A stretch of 64,000 nucleotides of DNA, taken from Pseudomonas sp. MN1F. GTDB taxonomy: Bacteria > Pseudomonadota > Gammaproteobacteria > Pseudomonadales > Pseudomonadaceae. Below are positions 37,366 through 45,982 of this stretch, piece after piece. The translations under genes and the position numbers were made by a program. Location: NCBI RefSeq assembly GCF_009391885.1, contig NZ_VZII01000006.1:26137-90136 (forward strand). Direction: 5' to 3'. The notes under the pieces are model-generated. The model did not search any database and was not told where the DNA came from. It saw only the letters and a list, made by a program, of their open reading frames with translations. Positions within the stretch are counted from its first letter, which is position 1. Each line of letters opens with the position of its first letter.

Positions 37366-37383
37366 TAGTCCGCTTTGACGATG
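37366..37383 (+). promoter_or_regulatory. Island operator G (plus orientation)
   Basis: TAGTC-CGCTTT-GACGATG, five bases after the amidase stop, pointing at the ketosteroid-dehydrogenase-like gene 100 bases downstream. A -10-like GATCAT starts 20 bases after it (37404-37409). This implies a separate promoter for the 37484-41642 operon. Confidence 0.65.
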
Positions 37384-37418
37384 AGTGCCCGTCAGCCAGC
37401 GCCGATCATGGGATGCAC

Positions 37419-37450
37419 GCCGCCAGCCGCACCGCGAGGGTGCTGGCGGC
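37419..37450 (+). promoter_or_regulatory. Stem-loop in the leader of the dehydrogenase operon
   Basis: GCCGCCAGC (37419-37427) pairs perfectly with GCTGGCGGC (37442-37450) around a 14-base loop, followed by TCTTCC rather than a T run. It sits between operator G and the start codon at 37484, whose own ribosome-binding site is poor. It may end readthrough from the amidase gene, stabilise the leader or limit translation. Confidence 0.45.
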
Positions 37451-37483
37451 TCTTCCCTGACCTTAGCGAATGGCACAACAACA

Positions 37484-39205
37484 ATGACGGCTCAAGATCA
37501 GTCTCAAACCCAGTACGACGTGATAGTGGTCGGCTCGGGGGCCGGCGCGATGACCTCGGCGGTGTTCCTTGCCGACCAGGGCTTCAGCGTGCTGGTTCTG
37601 GAAAAGAGCGACAAGTTCGGTGGCACCTCGGCCATTTCCGGGGGCGGCATCTGGATCCCCAACAACCACTATTTCGCCCGCCAGGGCGGCAACGACAGTG
37701 TCGAGCAGGCGCGCCGCTACCTCGATGCCGCCGCGGGTGGCCAGGTCGAGCCGGCCCGCCTGCAGGCCTACCTGGACAACGCGCCGAAGATGATCGAGGC
37801 GCTCACCCGCTGCAGCCGTGTGCGCTACGCGGTGGCGGCGAAGTACCCGGATTACTACCCGCACCTGCCCGGCGCCTTACCCGGCGGGCGCACTCTCGAC
37901 CCGGAACTGTTCGACAGCAGCCTGCTCGGCGCCGAGCTGGACAACCTGCGCAAGCCGTCACCCTCGACCCTGCTGATGGGCCGTATCGCCTGGACCGCAC
38001 GGGATGCGCACAAGGCCATGGCCCGCGGTTTTGGCTGGCGCCTGCTGATCCTGCGGCTGATGCTGCGCTACAAGCTCGACTTCAAGTGGCGCCGCAAAAG
38101 CCGCTTCGACCGCCGCGCCGCCCTGGGCAGCTCGTTGGTTTGTTCGCTGCGCCGCTCGCTGATGGACCGCAACGTGCCGCTGTGGCTGAACAGCGATTTC
38201 CGTGAACTGATCGTGGAGCAGGGCCGGGTCAGCGGCGTGCGCATCTACCGCGAGGGCCGCGAACTCGCCTTGCAGGCCCGGCATGGGGTGATCCTGGCCT
38301 CTGGTGGCTTCGAGCAGAACCAGGCCCTGCGTGAACAGTACCTGCCCAAGCCCACGCGCATGGCCTGGAGCGCCACGCCACCGGGCAACAACACCGGCGC
38401 CGCGCTGCAGGCCGGCCTGGCCCAAGGCGCGGCCACCGCGTTGATGGACTGGGCCTGGTGGGCGCCAACCATCGCCGTGCCCGGCGAGGACAAGCCCCGA
38501 GGCATCTTCGCCGAGCGCGCCTTCCCCGGGGCCATCGTGGTCAATGGCCAGGGCCAGCGCTTCGTCAACGAGGCGGCGCCGTACCTGGAATTCGTCGACG
38601 CCATGCACCGCGACAATGCCCGCACCGGCGGTGGCTCGGTACCGGCCTGGGTGATCTTCGACGGCCACTTCCGCTTCAACTACGCCATGGGCCCGCTGAT
38701 GCCGGCCCAGGTCATGCCCGACAGCCGCCTGCGCCCGGAGTGGCGCGACACCCTGTACTGGAAGGCCGACAGCCTGGAGGACCTGGCCGGCAAGATTGGC
38801 ATCGACGCACAGGGCCTGGCCGGCACCGTGGCCAAGGTCAACGACTATGCCCGTACCGGTGTCGACCTGGACTTCGGCCGCGGTGGCAATGTCTTCGACC
38901 GTTACTACGGCGACTGCAACATCAAGCCCAACCCGTGCCTGGCGCCACTGCGCAAGGGGCCGTACTACGCCATGCGCCTGGATGCCGGCGACATCGGCAC
39001 CAAGGGCGGCCTGCTGACCAATGCCCAGGCCCAGGTGCTGCGTGAAGACGGCTCGGTGATTGCCGGCCTGTATGCCATCGGCAACTGTTCGGCCTCGGTG
39101 ATGGGCACCAGCTACCCCGGTGCAGGCGGTACCCTGGGCCCGGCCATGACCTTTGCCTACGTGGCCGCCAACCACCTGGCCGCAACGCGTCGGGAGGTGG
39201 CATGA
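37484..39205 (+). CDS. FAD-dependent 3-ketosteroid Delta1-dehydrogenase-like protein (KstD/TesH type)
   Basis: A 573-residue flavoprotein of the fumarate reductase/KstD family. The FAD motif VVGSGAGAMTSAVFLADQG and the EKSDKFGGTSAISGGGIWIPNN block open the protein. Near the end, Tyr544 and Gly548 in GTSYPGAGGTLGPAM match in spacing the catalytic Tyr and Gly of KstD1 (Tyr487, Gly491). This supports 1,2-desaturation of a 3-keto steroid or a similar cyclic ketone. It is followed with an ATGA overlap by a second flavoprotein of the Delta4 type, as tesH and tesI lie together in Comamonas. The ATG at 37484 follows ACAACAACA with no clear Shine-Dalgarno. Confidence 0.78.
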   Translation: MTAQDQSQTQYDVIVVGSGAGAMTSAVFLADQGFSVLVLEKSDKFGGTSAISGGGIWIPNNHYFARQGGNDSVEQARRYLDAAAGGQVEPARLQAYLDNAPKMIEALTRCSRVRYAVAAKYPDYYPHLPGALPGGRTLDPELFDSSLLGAELDNLRKPSPSTLLMGRIAWTARDAHKAMARGFGWRLLILRLMLRYKLDFKWRRKSRFDRRAALGSSLVCSLRRSLMDRNVPLWLNSDFRELIVEQGRVSGVRIYREGRELALQARHGVILASGGFEQNQALREQYLPKPTRMAWSATPPGNNTGAALQAGLAQGAATALMDWAWWAPTIAVPGEDKPRGIFAERAFPGAIVVNGQGQRFVNEAAPYLEFVDAMHRDNARTGGGSVPAWVIFDGHFRFNYAMGPLMPAQVMPDSRLRPEWRDTLYWKADSLEDLAGKIGIDAQGLAGTVAKVNDYARTGVDLDFGRGGNVFDRYYGDCNIKPNPCLAPLRKGPYYAMRLDAGDIGTKGGLLTNAQAQVLREDGSVIAGLYAIGNCSASVMGTSYPGAGGTLGPAMTFAYVAANHLAATRREVA

Positions 39206-40878
39206 GCAGCGCCGTCACTACGATTCTCGAACCGTTGCAGGTGGCCGACGCGGCGGCGCTGCAGTGGCAGGCGCAGTGCGATGTGCTGGTCATCGGCTGG
39301 GGCGCCGCCGGGGCCTGCGCGGCGCTGCAGGCACGCGCCGAGGGCGCCGATGTACTGGTCGCCGACCGCTTCACCGGCGGCGGTGCCAGCGCCCGCAGTG
39401 GTGGCGTGGTGTACGCCGGCGGCGGTACCCGGCAGCAACAGGCGGCCGGCTTCGACGACAGCCCCGAGGCGATGTTCGACTACCTCAAGCATGAAACCCA
39501 GGGCGTGGTCAGTGACGACACGTTGCGGCGCTTCTGCCGCGACAGCGTCGCCAACCTGCAATGGCTGGAGAGCCATGGCGCGCCGTTCGCCCATCAGATG
39601 CCACCTGGCGGCAAGACCTCGTACCCGCCCGACGGCGCCTTTCTCTACTACTCGGGCAACGAACTGGTGCCGGCCTATGCCGGCCAGCGCGCAGCGGCGC
39701 CGCGTGGCCACCGCACGGTCGGCAAGGGCCAGTGCGGCGCGGTGCTATACAGCCACTTGCAGGCGGCTTGCCTGCGCGCCGGCGTGCGGCCGTTGCCGCA
39801 GTCAGCTGCCCGGCGCTTGGTGCTCGACGGCCAGGGGCGGGTGATCGGCGCAGAGTTGTGGCGCCTGGCACCGGGCAGCAAGCAGGCGCGCGAGCATGCG
39901 CAGCTGGCGGCCCGCGCCGAACGCCTGCAGAACTTCATGCCGGGCTACTGCGACCGCTTGCGTCGCCGGTTGAGCGCGCTCGAACACAAGCACGCCCGGC
40001 CCTGGCTGGTGCGGGCAATGAACGGGGTGGTCCTGAGCACCGGTGGCTTCATTTTCAACCGCGAACTGATCAAGGCCCACGCACCGGCGTTCCGCCGCAA
40101 CTTCAAGGTCGGCGCCACCGGCTGCGACGGCAGCGGCCTGCGCCTGGGCCTGAGCGTCGGCGCGGCCAGCGACCGCCTGCAGCGGGTATCGGCCTGGCGT
40201 TTCATCAACCCGCCGTACAGCTGGCACAAGGGCATCGTGGTCAACCGCGCCGGCGAGCGCTTCTGCAACGAAGAAGTGTACGGCGCGACCCTCGGCCAGC
40301 CGTTGATGGAAGAGCAGGGCGGGCAAGCCTGGCTGGTGCTCGATGCGCCGTTGCGCAAGCAGGCCCTGCGCGAGGCGCTGTTTGGCGGTTACTGGTGGTT
40401 CCAGGCGCTACCGGCGTTGGTGCTGATGCTGCTGGGCGCGCGCAAGGGCAAGGGCCTGCAGCAGTTGGCGCAAACCACCGGCATGCGCGCGGAAAACCTG
40501 CGCCAGGCGTTGCTCGCCAACAATGCCGCGGCCCGTGGCCAGGCGCCGGACCCGTTCGGCAAATCGGCGGGCGGGCGCCAGGTGCTGGAGCAGGGGCCGT
40601 TCTATGCCTGCGATATCTCGGTGGGCAACCCGATCTTCCCGCTGGGCGCCTTGACCCTCGGTGGCCTGCGCGTGGACGAGGGCAGCGGCGCGGTGCTGGA
40701 CGGCGACGGCCAGGCGATCGCCGGGTTGTTCGCGGCCGGGCGCACGGCGCTGGGCATTCCTTCTCATCTCTATATCAGTGGCCTGTCCCTGGCCGACTGC
40801 GTGTTCTCCGGGCGTCGTGCCGGGGCCGCAGTGGTTCACGGGGCGCGCCTGAACACGGACTGCGAGGTAGCGTCATGA
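39202..40878 (+). CDS. FAD-dependent dehydrogenase, Delta4-3-ketosteroid (TesI-like) type
   Basis: A 558-residue flavoprotein related to, but distinct from, its neighbour. The FAD motif is VLVIGWGAAGACAALQAR and the second block DRFTGGGASARSGGVVYAGGGT. The C-terminal YISGLSLADCVFSGRRAG recalls the Ser-Gly-x-Ser ending of Delta4-(5alpha)-3-ketosteroid dehydrogenases rather than the YPGxG of Delta1 enzymes. It would introduce a 4,5 double bond in a saturated 3-keto ring. The exact substrate is inferred from family and context. It overlaps both neighbours as ATGA, so the three genes are one translational unit. Confidence 0.72.
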   Translation: MSSAVTTILEPLQVADAAALQWQAQCDVLVIGWGAAGACAALQARAEGADVLVADRFTGGGASARSGGVVYAGGGTRQQQAAGFDDSPEAMFDYLKHETQGVVSDDTLRRFCRDSVANLQWLESHGAPFAHQMPPGGKTSYPPDGAFLYYSGNELVPAYAGQRAAAPRGHRTVGKGQCGAVLYSHLQAACLRAGVRPLPQSAARRLVLDGQGRVIGAELWRLAPGSKQAREHAQLAARAERLQNFMPGYCDRLRRRLSALEHKHARPWLVRAMNGVVLSTGGFIFNRELIKAHAPAFRRNFKVGATGCDGSGLRLGLSVGAASDRLQRVSAWRFINPPYSWHKGIVVNRAGERFCNEEVYGATLGQPLMEEQGGQAWLVLDAPLRKQALREALFGGYWWFQALPALVLMLLGARKGKGLQQLAQTTGMRAENLRQALLANNAAARGQAPDPFGKSAGGRQVLEQGPFYACDISVGNPIFPLGALTLGGLRVDEGSGAVLDGDGQAIAGLFAAGRTALGIPSHLYISGLSLADCVFSGRRAGAAVVHGARLNTDCEVAS

Positions 40879-41642
40879 GTGAACGAAACGGGCGGGTGCA
40901 GGGCAAGGTTGCCCTGGTCACGGGGGGCGCCAAGGGCATCGGCGCGGCGAGTGCACGGCTGCTGGTGGAGCAAGGCGCCCAGGTGCTGATCAGCGATATC
41001 GATGAACAGGCCGGGCTGGCCCTGGCTGAAACGTTGGGCTCGGCGGCCAGCTTCATCGTCCATGATGCGAGCGATGAGATGCAGTGGCAGCGGGTGATGG
41101 CGGTTATTGCCGAGCGCCATGGCCGGCTGGATATCCTGCTCAACAATGCCGGCATGCTGCAGCCCGGCAACATCGAGGACACCGAACTGCGCGACTGGGA
41201 GCGGCTGATGCGGGTCAATGCATCCAGCGTGTTTCTGGGCTGCCGTGCGGGCATCGCGTTGATGAAGCAGCAGGGTGGGTCGATCATCAATCTGTCATCG
41301 GTGGCGGCCCTGGCCGGGCGTGACGATTACCTGGCCTACAGTGCTTCGAAAGGCGCGGTGGCGGCGTTGACACGCTCGGTAGCGGCGTTTTGCCGGCGGC
41401 GGCGATATCGCATCCGCTGCAACTCGCTGCATCCGGATGGTGTGCTCACCGACATGACCCGTGGCGGTTTTCCTGAAGGGGTCGACCCGGCGCGGCTGAC
41501 CATCGACAGTGACCCGATGAACCGCATGTGCCTGCCTGAGGATGTGGCGGCCAGTGTGTTGTACCTGGCCAGTGATGAGGCGCGGGCGGTGAATGGGGTG
41601 GAATTGCGGATTGATAGTGGGCAGTTGGTGATGTCGATCTGA
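40875..41642 (+). CDS. Short-chain dehydrogenase/reductase, hydroxysteroid-dehydrogenase type
   Basis: A 255-residue classical SDR: nucleotide motif TGGAKGIG (16-23), NNAG (90-93), catalytic Ser141, Tyr155 and Lys159 (LSS, YSASK). An acidic Asp41 after the second strand (ISDID) favours NAD. It resembles 3alpha/20beta-hydroxysteroid dehydrogenases and would interconvert a ring hydroxyl and ketone, making the 3-keto group that the two upstream flavoproteins need. An RRRR stretch at 181-184 region (FCRRRRYRIRCN) is unusual for the family. ATG 40875 overlaps the previous stop; codon use near the end is less GC-biased. Confidence 0.85.
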   Translation: MSERNGRVQGKVALVTGGAKGIGAASARLLVEQGAQVLISDIDEQAGLALAETLGSAASFIVHDASDEMQWQRVMAVIAERHGRLDILLNNAGMLQPGNIEDTELRDWERLMRVNASSVFLGCRAGIALMKQQGGSIINLSSVAALAGRDDYLAYSASKGAVAALTRSVAAFCRRRRYRIRCNSLHPDGVLTDMTRGGFPEGVDPARLTIDSDPMNRMCLPEDVAASVLYLASDEARAVNGVELRIDSGQLVMSI

Positions 41643-41648
41643 GGGGGT

Positions 41649-41744
41649 CTGGCTTGGGTTTTCCAGTGCCTGGGGTATTCCTGGCTTGAGATTTTTAGCG
41701 CCTGGGATTTTCCTGGCTTGGGATTTTCAGCGCCTGTGAAATCG
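41649..41744 (+). repeat. Three tandem 32-base repeats
   Basis: Three imperfect copies starting at 41649, 41681 and 41713, each beginning CTGGCTTGRG and containing CAGYGCCTG near its end. They start six bases after the SDR stop and run into the inverted-repeat element. They have no spacers, so this is not a CRISPR array. Confidence 0.75.
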
Positions 41745-42034
41745 AGCGCCGCCCGCGCGGCGCATCGCGGGCAAGCCCGCTCCCACATCTGTTTCGGGCC
41801 AGTTACTCCTGTGCCGCCAACAGGACCCGCCTTGTTAGCATGGCGATGCATTTCGGTGGAAGCTAACAGGGTCTGGCGATGCATCTCGGTAGGCGCTGAT
41901 GCGGCACCACCAGTCTCCAGTCGTGCACCAAAGCGGTCCCTGTTGGCTTCACAGGAAAGATTGGCCCGAAACAAATGTGGGAGCGGGCTTGCCCGCGATG
42001 CGCCGCGCGGGCGGCGCTCGATCTCACAGGCGCT
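41728..42034. repeat. Long inverted-repeat element with REP-like arms
   Basis: The left arm from 41728 pairs with a right arm ending at 42034. Both arms carry the REP-like core GCGGGCAAGCCCGCTCCCAC in opposite orientation, flanked by CAGCGCCTGTGA / TCACAGGCGCTG and TTTCGGGCC / GGCCCGAAA. The symmetry continues inward as TCCTGTG-N3-CCAACAGG (about 41806) against CCTGTTGG-N3-CACAGGA (about 41940). The middle holds two copies of GGCGATGCATYTCGGT (41841 and 41875 areas). No transposase or coding frame is seen. It lies between convergent genes. Confidence 0.75.
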
Positions 42035-42116
42035 GAAAAAGCCATGGCAGGCACCCACAGGCGCTGCAAATGTCATGGCAGGCACATTGCAGCCTTAACC
42101 CTATCCCGAGCAAACC
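42035..42116. repeat. Right flank of the inverted-repeat element
   Basis: Two copies of CATGGCAGGCAC (near 42043 and 42073) alternate with CAGGCGCTG, the reverse complement of the CAGCGCCTG in the 32-base repeats on the left. This makes the whole 41649-42090 stretch roughly palindromic. Nothing coding is visible. Confidence 0.5.
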
Positions 42117-42902
42117 TCACCACCCCTCAAACCGCGCCGCCCGCTTTTCGATAAACGCCTGCATCCCCTCCTTCTGGTCCCGTGAAGCAAACAACAACGC
42201 ATTAGCCTTGCGCTCCAGCGCCAGTGCCGCATCCAACGGCGCATCCATCCCTGCCAGGATCACCTCCTTGATCTGCTCGGCCGCCAGCGCCGGCATCCCG
42301 GCAATCACCCGCGCCAGCTCCAGCGCATGGCCCTGCACCTGGTCATCGTCAACCAGGTCGCTGACCAACCCCGCCACCCAGGCCTCTTCGGCACTGATCG
42401 GCTGCCCGGTCAGCGCCATGCGCATGGCCTTGACCTTGCCCACCGCCCGCACCAGGCGCTGGGTGCCGCCGATGCCGGGCATGATGCCGATGCGGATCTC
42501 CGGCTGGCAGAAGCGCGCATTGCGCCCGGCGACGATCAGGTCGGCGAGCATCGCCAGCTCGCAGCCGCCGCCATAGGCATAACCGCAGACTGCAGCGATC
42601 ACCGGCTTCGGGCAGTGCTGGATCGGCGCCCAGACCCGCTCGGTATGGCGCCGGTAGATATCGATCGGGCCGACCCCGGCCATGCTGCCGATATCGCCGC
42701 CAGCGGCAAACACCTTGTCGCCACCGGTCAGCAGTATGCAGCGCACATCCGGGTCTGCAGCCAATTCTCTGAAGTGGCGCGAGAGCAGGGCCTGTAGCTC
42801 CAGGCTCAGGGCATTGGTGGCGTGCGGGCGGTTCAGGCGCAGCAACGCCACGCCCGGTAGCGGGCGTTCGAGCAGGACCGGTGGAGCGGCTGAATCAGGC
42901 AT
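42117..42902 (-). CDS. Enoyl-CoA hydratase/isomerase of the catabolic island
   Basis: A 261-residue crotonase. It has ALLRLNRPHATNAL, the oxyanion segment KVFAAGGDIGSM, AAVCGYAYGGGCELAMLAD and the catalytic-Glu loop PEIRIGIMPGIGGTQRLVRAVG, so both glutamates of an active hydratase are likely present. It stands alone on the minus strand, divergent from the SDR at 43039, with operator A between them. It probably hydrates an enoyl-CoA of the pathway or of the propionyl/acetyl side products. ATG 42902 has a GAGGAA site; the frame is open to 42965 without one. Confidence 0.87.
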   Translation of the reverse strand: MPDSAAPPVLLERPLPGVALLRLNRPHATNALSLELQALLSRHFRELAADPDVRCILLTGGDKVFAAGGDIGSMAGVGPIDIYRRHTERVWAPIQHCPKPVIAAVCGYAYGGGCELAMLADLIVAGRNARFCQPEIRIGIMPGIGGTQRLVRAVGKVKAMRMALTGQPISAEEAWVAGLVSDLVDDDQVQGHALELARVIAGMPALAAEQIKEVILAGMDAPLDAALALERKANALLFASRDQKEGMQAFIEKRAARFEGW

Positions 42903-42962
42903 GGTGTTCCTCGTGTGCAGGGGCGCGATGGCCGCCAGTGTTACCCCGCACCCTGGCCCATT

Positions 42963-42980
42963 CATCGTCCGTTCAGACGA
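42963..42980 (-). promoter_or_regulatory. Island operator A, between divergent genes
   Basis: On the plus strand CATCGTC-CGTTCA-GACGA, the most symmetric copy. The GACGATG half faces the hydratase gene, 60 bases from its start, with a -10-like AACACT 20 bases downstream (42942-42937). No second copy is seen for the plus-strand SDR operon at 43039, so this one may serve both directions. Outside the dyad, TTCATCGTC-N-GTTCAGAC is shared almost exactly with operator B. Confidence 0.7.
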
Positions 42981-43038
42981 AGTACACCCGTCTTCGAGCC
43001 TCTAGAGTCGGTTGCCATGGCAGAACGAGGAACAGGCT

Positions 43039-43812
43039 ATGGCGTTTGATTACAGTGGCAAGGTGGTGCTCGTCACCGGCGGTAGCAAAGGGATCGGCGC
43101 GGGTATCGCCGAAGGGTTTCTCGCGGCGGGGGCGCAAGTGATCGTCTGCGCCCGCAGCCAGCCCGAACAGCTGCCCAGCGCCGAGGGCCGCAGCGCGGAG
43201 TTCATCGCCGCCGACGTGCGCGACGGCGATTCGCTGCAGGCACTGTTCGACACCATCGAGCGTGACTTCGGCCGCCTCGACGTGCTGGTCAACAACGCCG
43301 GCGGCAGCCCGTCGGCGGTGGCCGCCACCGCCTCGCCGCGCTTTCACGAGGGCGTGCTGCGGCTGAACCTGATCGCACCGCTCAACGCCGCCCAGCATGC
43401 CAACCGCCTGATGCAGGCGCAGGCGCAGGGCGGCTGCATCGTCTTCATCGGCAGCATCAGCGCCCTGCGTGCTTCACCCGGCACCGCCGCCTACGGCGCG
43501 GCCAAGGCCGGTGTGCTGGCGCTGGTGCAATCGCTGGCCGTGGAGTGGGCGCCGAAAGTGCGCGTGGTCGCGGTCAGCCCCGGCCTGGTGCTGACCGACC
43601 AGGCCCACCTGCACTACGGCAGCGAGCACGGTATTGCCGCCGTCAGCGCCGGCATCCCGGCCGGGCGCATGGCTGCTGCCAGCGACATCGCCAACGCCTG
43701 CCTGTACATCGCCTCACCCCTGGCCAGCTATGCCAGCGGCTGCAACCTGCTGCTGCACGGCGGTGGCGAACGCCCGGCGTTTCTCAGTGCGGCCCAGGCC
43801 CTACCAACTTGA
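43039..43812 (+). CDS. Short-chain dehydrogenase/reductase
   Basis: A 257-residue SDR with TGGSKGIG (13-20), NNAG (86-89), Ser139, Tyr152 and Lys156 (YGAAK). The N-terminal strand is followed by CARSQPEQ, so the coenzyme could be NADP. It opens a long operon of acyl-CoA genes (43039-52885). In side-chain degradation an SDR could act as a hydroxyacyl-CoA or hydroxysteroid dehydrogenase. ATG 43039 follows an AGGAA site; an upstream frame to 43012 is less likely. Confidence 0.86.
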   Translation: MAFDYSGKVVLVTGGSKGIGAGIAEGFLAAGAQVIVCARSQPEQLPSAEGRSAEFIAADVRDGDSLQALFDTIERDFGRLDVLVNNAGGSPSAVAATASPRFHEGVLRLNLIAPLNAAQHANRLMQAQAQGGCIVFIGSISALRASPGTAAYGAAKAGVLALVQSLAVEWAPKVRVVAVSPGLVLTDQAHLHYGSEHGIAAVSAGIPAGRMAAASDIANACLYIASPLASYASGCNLLLHGGGERPAFLSAAQALPT

Positions 43813-43869
43813 TCGACCACCTGGCGGTGGCCGTATCGGCGCGCCGCCCTCACGTAGCAGGAGACGACT

Positions 43870-44838
43870 TTGGCTGACCCACAATTGCTATCCAGCGTGC
43901 GCGCCCTCGTGGGCCGCGAATATGGCCGGGTGTATGCCTGGGATGCGGTGAATGCGCCGATGATCCGCCAATGGTGCGAGATCATGGGCGTCGACAACCC
44001 GCTCTACAGCGACCCCGACTTTGCCCAGAGCAGCCCGCACCAGGCGATCGTCGCCCCGCCGGCCATGCTCCAGGTGTGGACCATGGAAGGGCTGCATGCC
44101 AACAACTACCCGCCGGGCTCCACCGAGCAGAACCCGTACGAAGTGCTCAAGCTGATCGAAGAATACGGCTACGCCTCGGTGGTAGCGGTGAACTCCGAGC
44201 TGAGCTTCACCCGCCCGGTGCAGCTGGGCGAGCGGCTGTACTACACCACCCGCCTGGACGCGGTGGGCGACGAGAAGACCACCGCCCTGGGCACCGGTTT
44301 CTTCGTCACCCTGGTGATGAGCCACTTCGTCGAAAAGCCCGGAGGCGACGAGCCGGTGGGCGAGCTGCTGTTCCGCGTGTTCAAGTTCCGCCCGGCCAAC
44401 CCGCAGCCAGCGGCCAAGCCCGAGACCGCACTGGCCAAGGCCAAGCGCCCGCTGCCAGGGGTGAGCGACGACACCCGGTTCTTCTGGGAAGGCTGCGCCG
44501 AAGGCCGCCTGCTGATCCAGCGCTGCAGCGCCTGCGCCACCTTGCGCCACCCACCGGCACCGGTGTGCATGGCCTGCCACAGCTTCGAGTGGGACAGCGT
44601 CCAGGCCAGCGGGCGCGGCAGCCTGTATTCCTTCGTGGTCATGCACTACCCCGAAGTGCCGCCGTTCGACCACCCCAACCCGATCGGCCTGATCGAGCTG
44701 GACGAGGGCGTGCGCCTGGTCGCCGGGCTGATCGGCGTGCAGCGCGAGCAACTGCAGATCGGCCAGCGCCTGCAGGTCGAATTCCACACCTTCGACGCGC
44801 AGCAGACCCTGCCGTTGTTCCGGCCTGCGGCCGAGTAA
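43870..44838 (+). CDS. MaoC-DUF35 fusion protein (ChsH2-like), TTG start
   Basis: A 322-residue two-domain protein. Residues 1-170 are a MaoC hotdog domain in which the usual catalytic His is replaced (NPLYSDPDFA, Tyr46), so this half is probably not catalytic. Residues 200-322 are DUF35: a zinc ribbon with Cys219, Cys222, Cys233 and Cys236, then an OB fold. Mycobacterial ChsH2 has the same layout; it pairs with ChsH1 to hydrate a steroid enoyl-CoA, and its DUF35 part binds the Ltp2 aldolase. A ChsH1-like and an Ltp2-like gene follow two and three genes downstream. The start is TTG with a CAGGAG site seven bases away; no ATG or GTG fits. Confidence 0.85.
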   Translation: MADPQLLSSVRALVGREYGRVYAWDAVNAPMIRQWCEIMGVDNPLYSDPDFAQSSPHQAIVAPPAMLQVWTMEGLHANNYPPGSTEQNPYEVLKLIEEYGYASVVAVNSELSFTRPVQLGERLYYTTRLDAVGDEKTTALGTGFFVTLVMSHFVEKPGGDEPVGELLFRVFKFRPANPQPAAKPETALAKAKRPLPGVSDDTRFFWEGCAEGRLLIQRCSACATLRHPPAPVCMACHSFEWDSVQASGRGSLYSFVVMHYPEVPPFDHPNPIGLIELDEGVRLVAGLIGVQREQLQIGQRLQVEFHTFDAQQTLPLFRPAAE

Positions 44839-44848
44839 GGGGCGCCCT

Positions 44849-45982
44849 ATGGACTTTCAACTGAGCGAAGACCAGCGGGCCATCGAACAGATGGCCCAGA
44901 GCCTGTTCGCCGACCACTGCCACGACGATTACCTGCGCCACTGGGATGCCAGCGGCGAGCCGCTGATGGCGCCGCTGTGGGCGCTGTGCCAGGAAACCGG
45001 CCTGCATGCCCTGGCCATTCCGGAGCCGCAGGGCGGCAGCGGCCTGGGCATGACCGAACTGATGCTGGTGTTGCAGGCCCAAGGGCGCAGCCTCGGCCAG
45101 GTACCGCTGTGGCGGCATCAGCTGGCGGCCGCGACCCTGGCCACCTTTGGCCTGGGCGACCTGGCGCCGCTGGCTGCCCAGGCCGCTACTGGCGAGCGCT
45201 TGCTGAGCCTGTCGCTGGACGGCCTGCACGCCGCAAACGGTATCGCCTTGCAGGCCACGGCGTGTGCCGAGGGCTGGCAGGTGAGCGGGCAGGTGGCCGC
45301 ACTGCCACTCGGAGGGCAGGCCCACGCAGCGCTGTTACCGGTGCTTGCCAACGGCCAGCCACGGCTGCTGCTGCTCGACCTCGGCAACCCGGCTATCCGC
45401 CGCGTGCCGGGGGTGCTGACCCATGGCGAAGCCATCGCCGACCTGCACATCGAGGGCCTGCGGGTCAGTGCCGACCGCGTGCTGCCCGCCGCCGCGCTGG
45501 CCTGGCTCGAACCCCGTGCCATCACCGCCCTGGCGGCCCTGCAACTGGGGGTCAGTGCCGAGCACATCCAGCGCACCGTGGCCTATGTCGGCGAGCGCCA
45601 GCAGTTCGACCGGCGCATCGGCAGTTTCCAGGCGGTGCAGATGAGCATGGCCGATGCGCACATCGCCCTGGAGGCCCTGCGCAGCGCCCTGTGGCAGCTG
45701 TGCTACCGGCTGGACGCCGGCCTGCCGGCACCGTCCGAGGCCCAGGCCACCGCCTACCTGGCCTGCGAGGCCGGCCACCGCATTGGCCATGTCGCCCAGC
45801 ACGTGCACGGCGGCATTGGCGTCGACCTGACCTACCCGATTCACCGCTACCTGTACTGGAGCCGCGCCCTGGGCATTGCCCTGGGCGGTTCGGCGGCATG
45901 CCTGGAACGGCTCGGCGACTGGCTGAGCGACAACGACAAGCTGGGATGGAAATATGACCTCGAAGAACACCAAGCGCTTTGA
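44849..45982 (+). CDS. Acyl-CoA dehydrogenase subunit (island, first)
   Basis: A 377-residue acyl-CoA dehydrogenase-like protein, shorter and more divergent than single-gene enzymes. It keeps the helical C-terminal core (ERQQFDRRIGSFQAVQMSMADAH region, HVHGGIGVDLTYPIHRYL) but shows no obvious C-terminal WEGT catalytic block. Steroid-degrading bacteria use alpha2beta2 dehydrogenases whose two chains come from neighbouring genes; this is probably one such chain, with the partner at 47580 most likely. It overlaps the MaoC gene by 29 bases. Confidence 0.85.
   Translation: MDFQLSEDQRAIEQMAQSLFADHCHDDYLRHWDASGEPLMAPLWALCQETGLHALAIPEPQGGSGLGMTELMLVLQAQGRSLGQVPLWRHQLAAATLATFGLGDLAPLAAQAATGERLLSLSLDGLHAANGIALQATACAEGWQVSGQVAALPLGGQAHAALLPVLANGQPRLLLLDLGNPAIRRVPGVLTHGEAIADLHIEGLRVSADRVLPAAALAWLEPRAITALAALQLGVSAEHIQRTVAYVGERQQFDRRIGSFQAVQMSMADAHIALEALRSALWQLCYRLDAGLPAPSEAQATAYLACEAGHRIGHVAQHVHGGIGVDLTYPIHRYLYWSRALGIALGGSAACLERLGDWLSDNDKLGWKYDLEEHQAL

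Noticed and set aside
37484..40878. The two flavoproteins as fumarate reductase or urocanate reductase
   Set aside because: Neither carries the heme or covalent-flavin domains of those reductases, and the first has the Tyr-x3-Gly ending of ketosteroid dehydrogenases.
41649..41744. Three tandem repeats as a possible CRISPR array
   Set aside because: The units abut without spacers and are imperfect; no cas gene is present.
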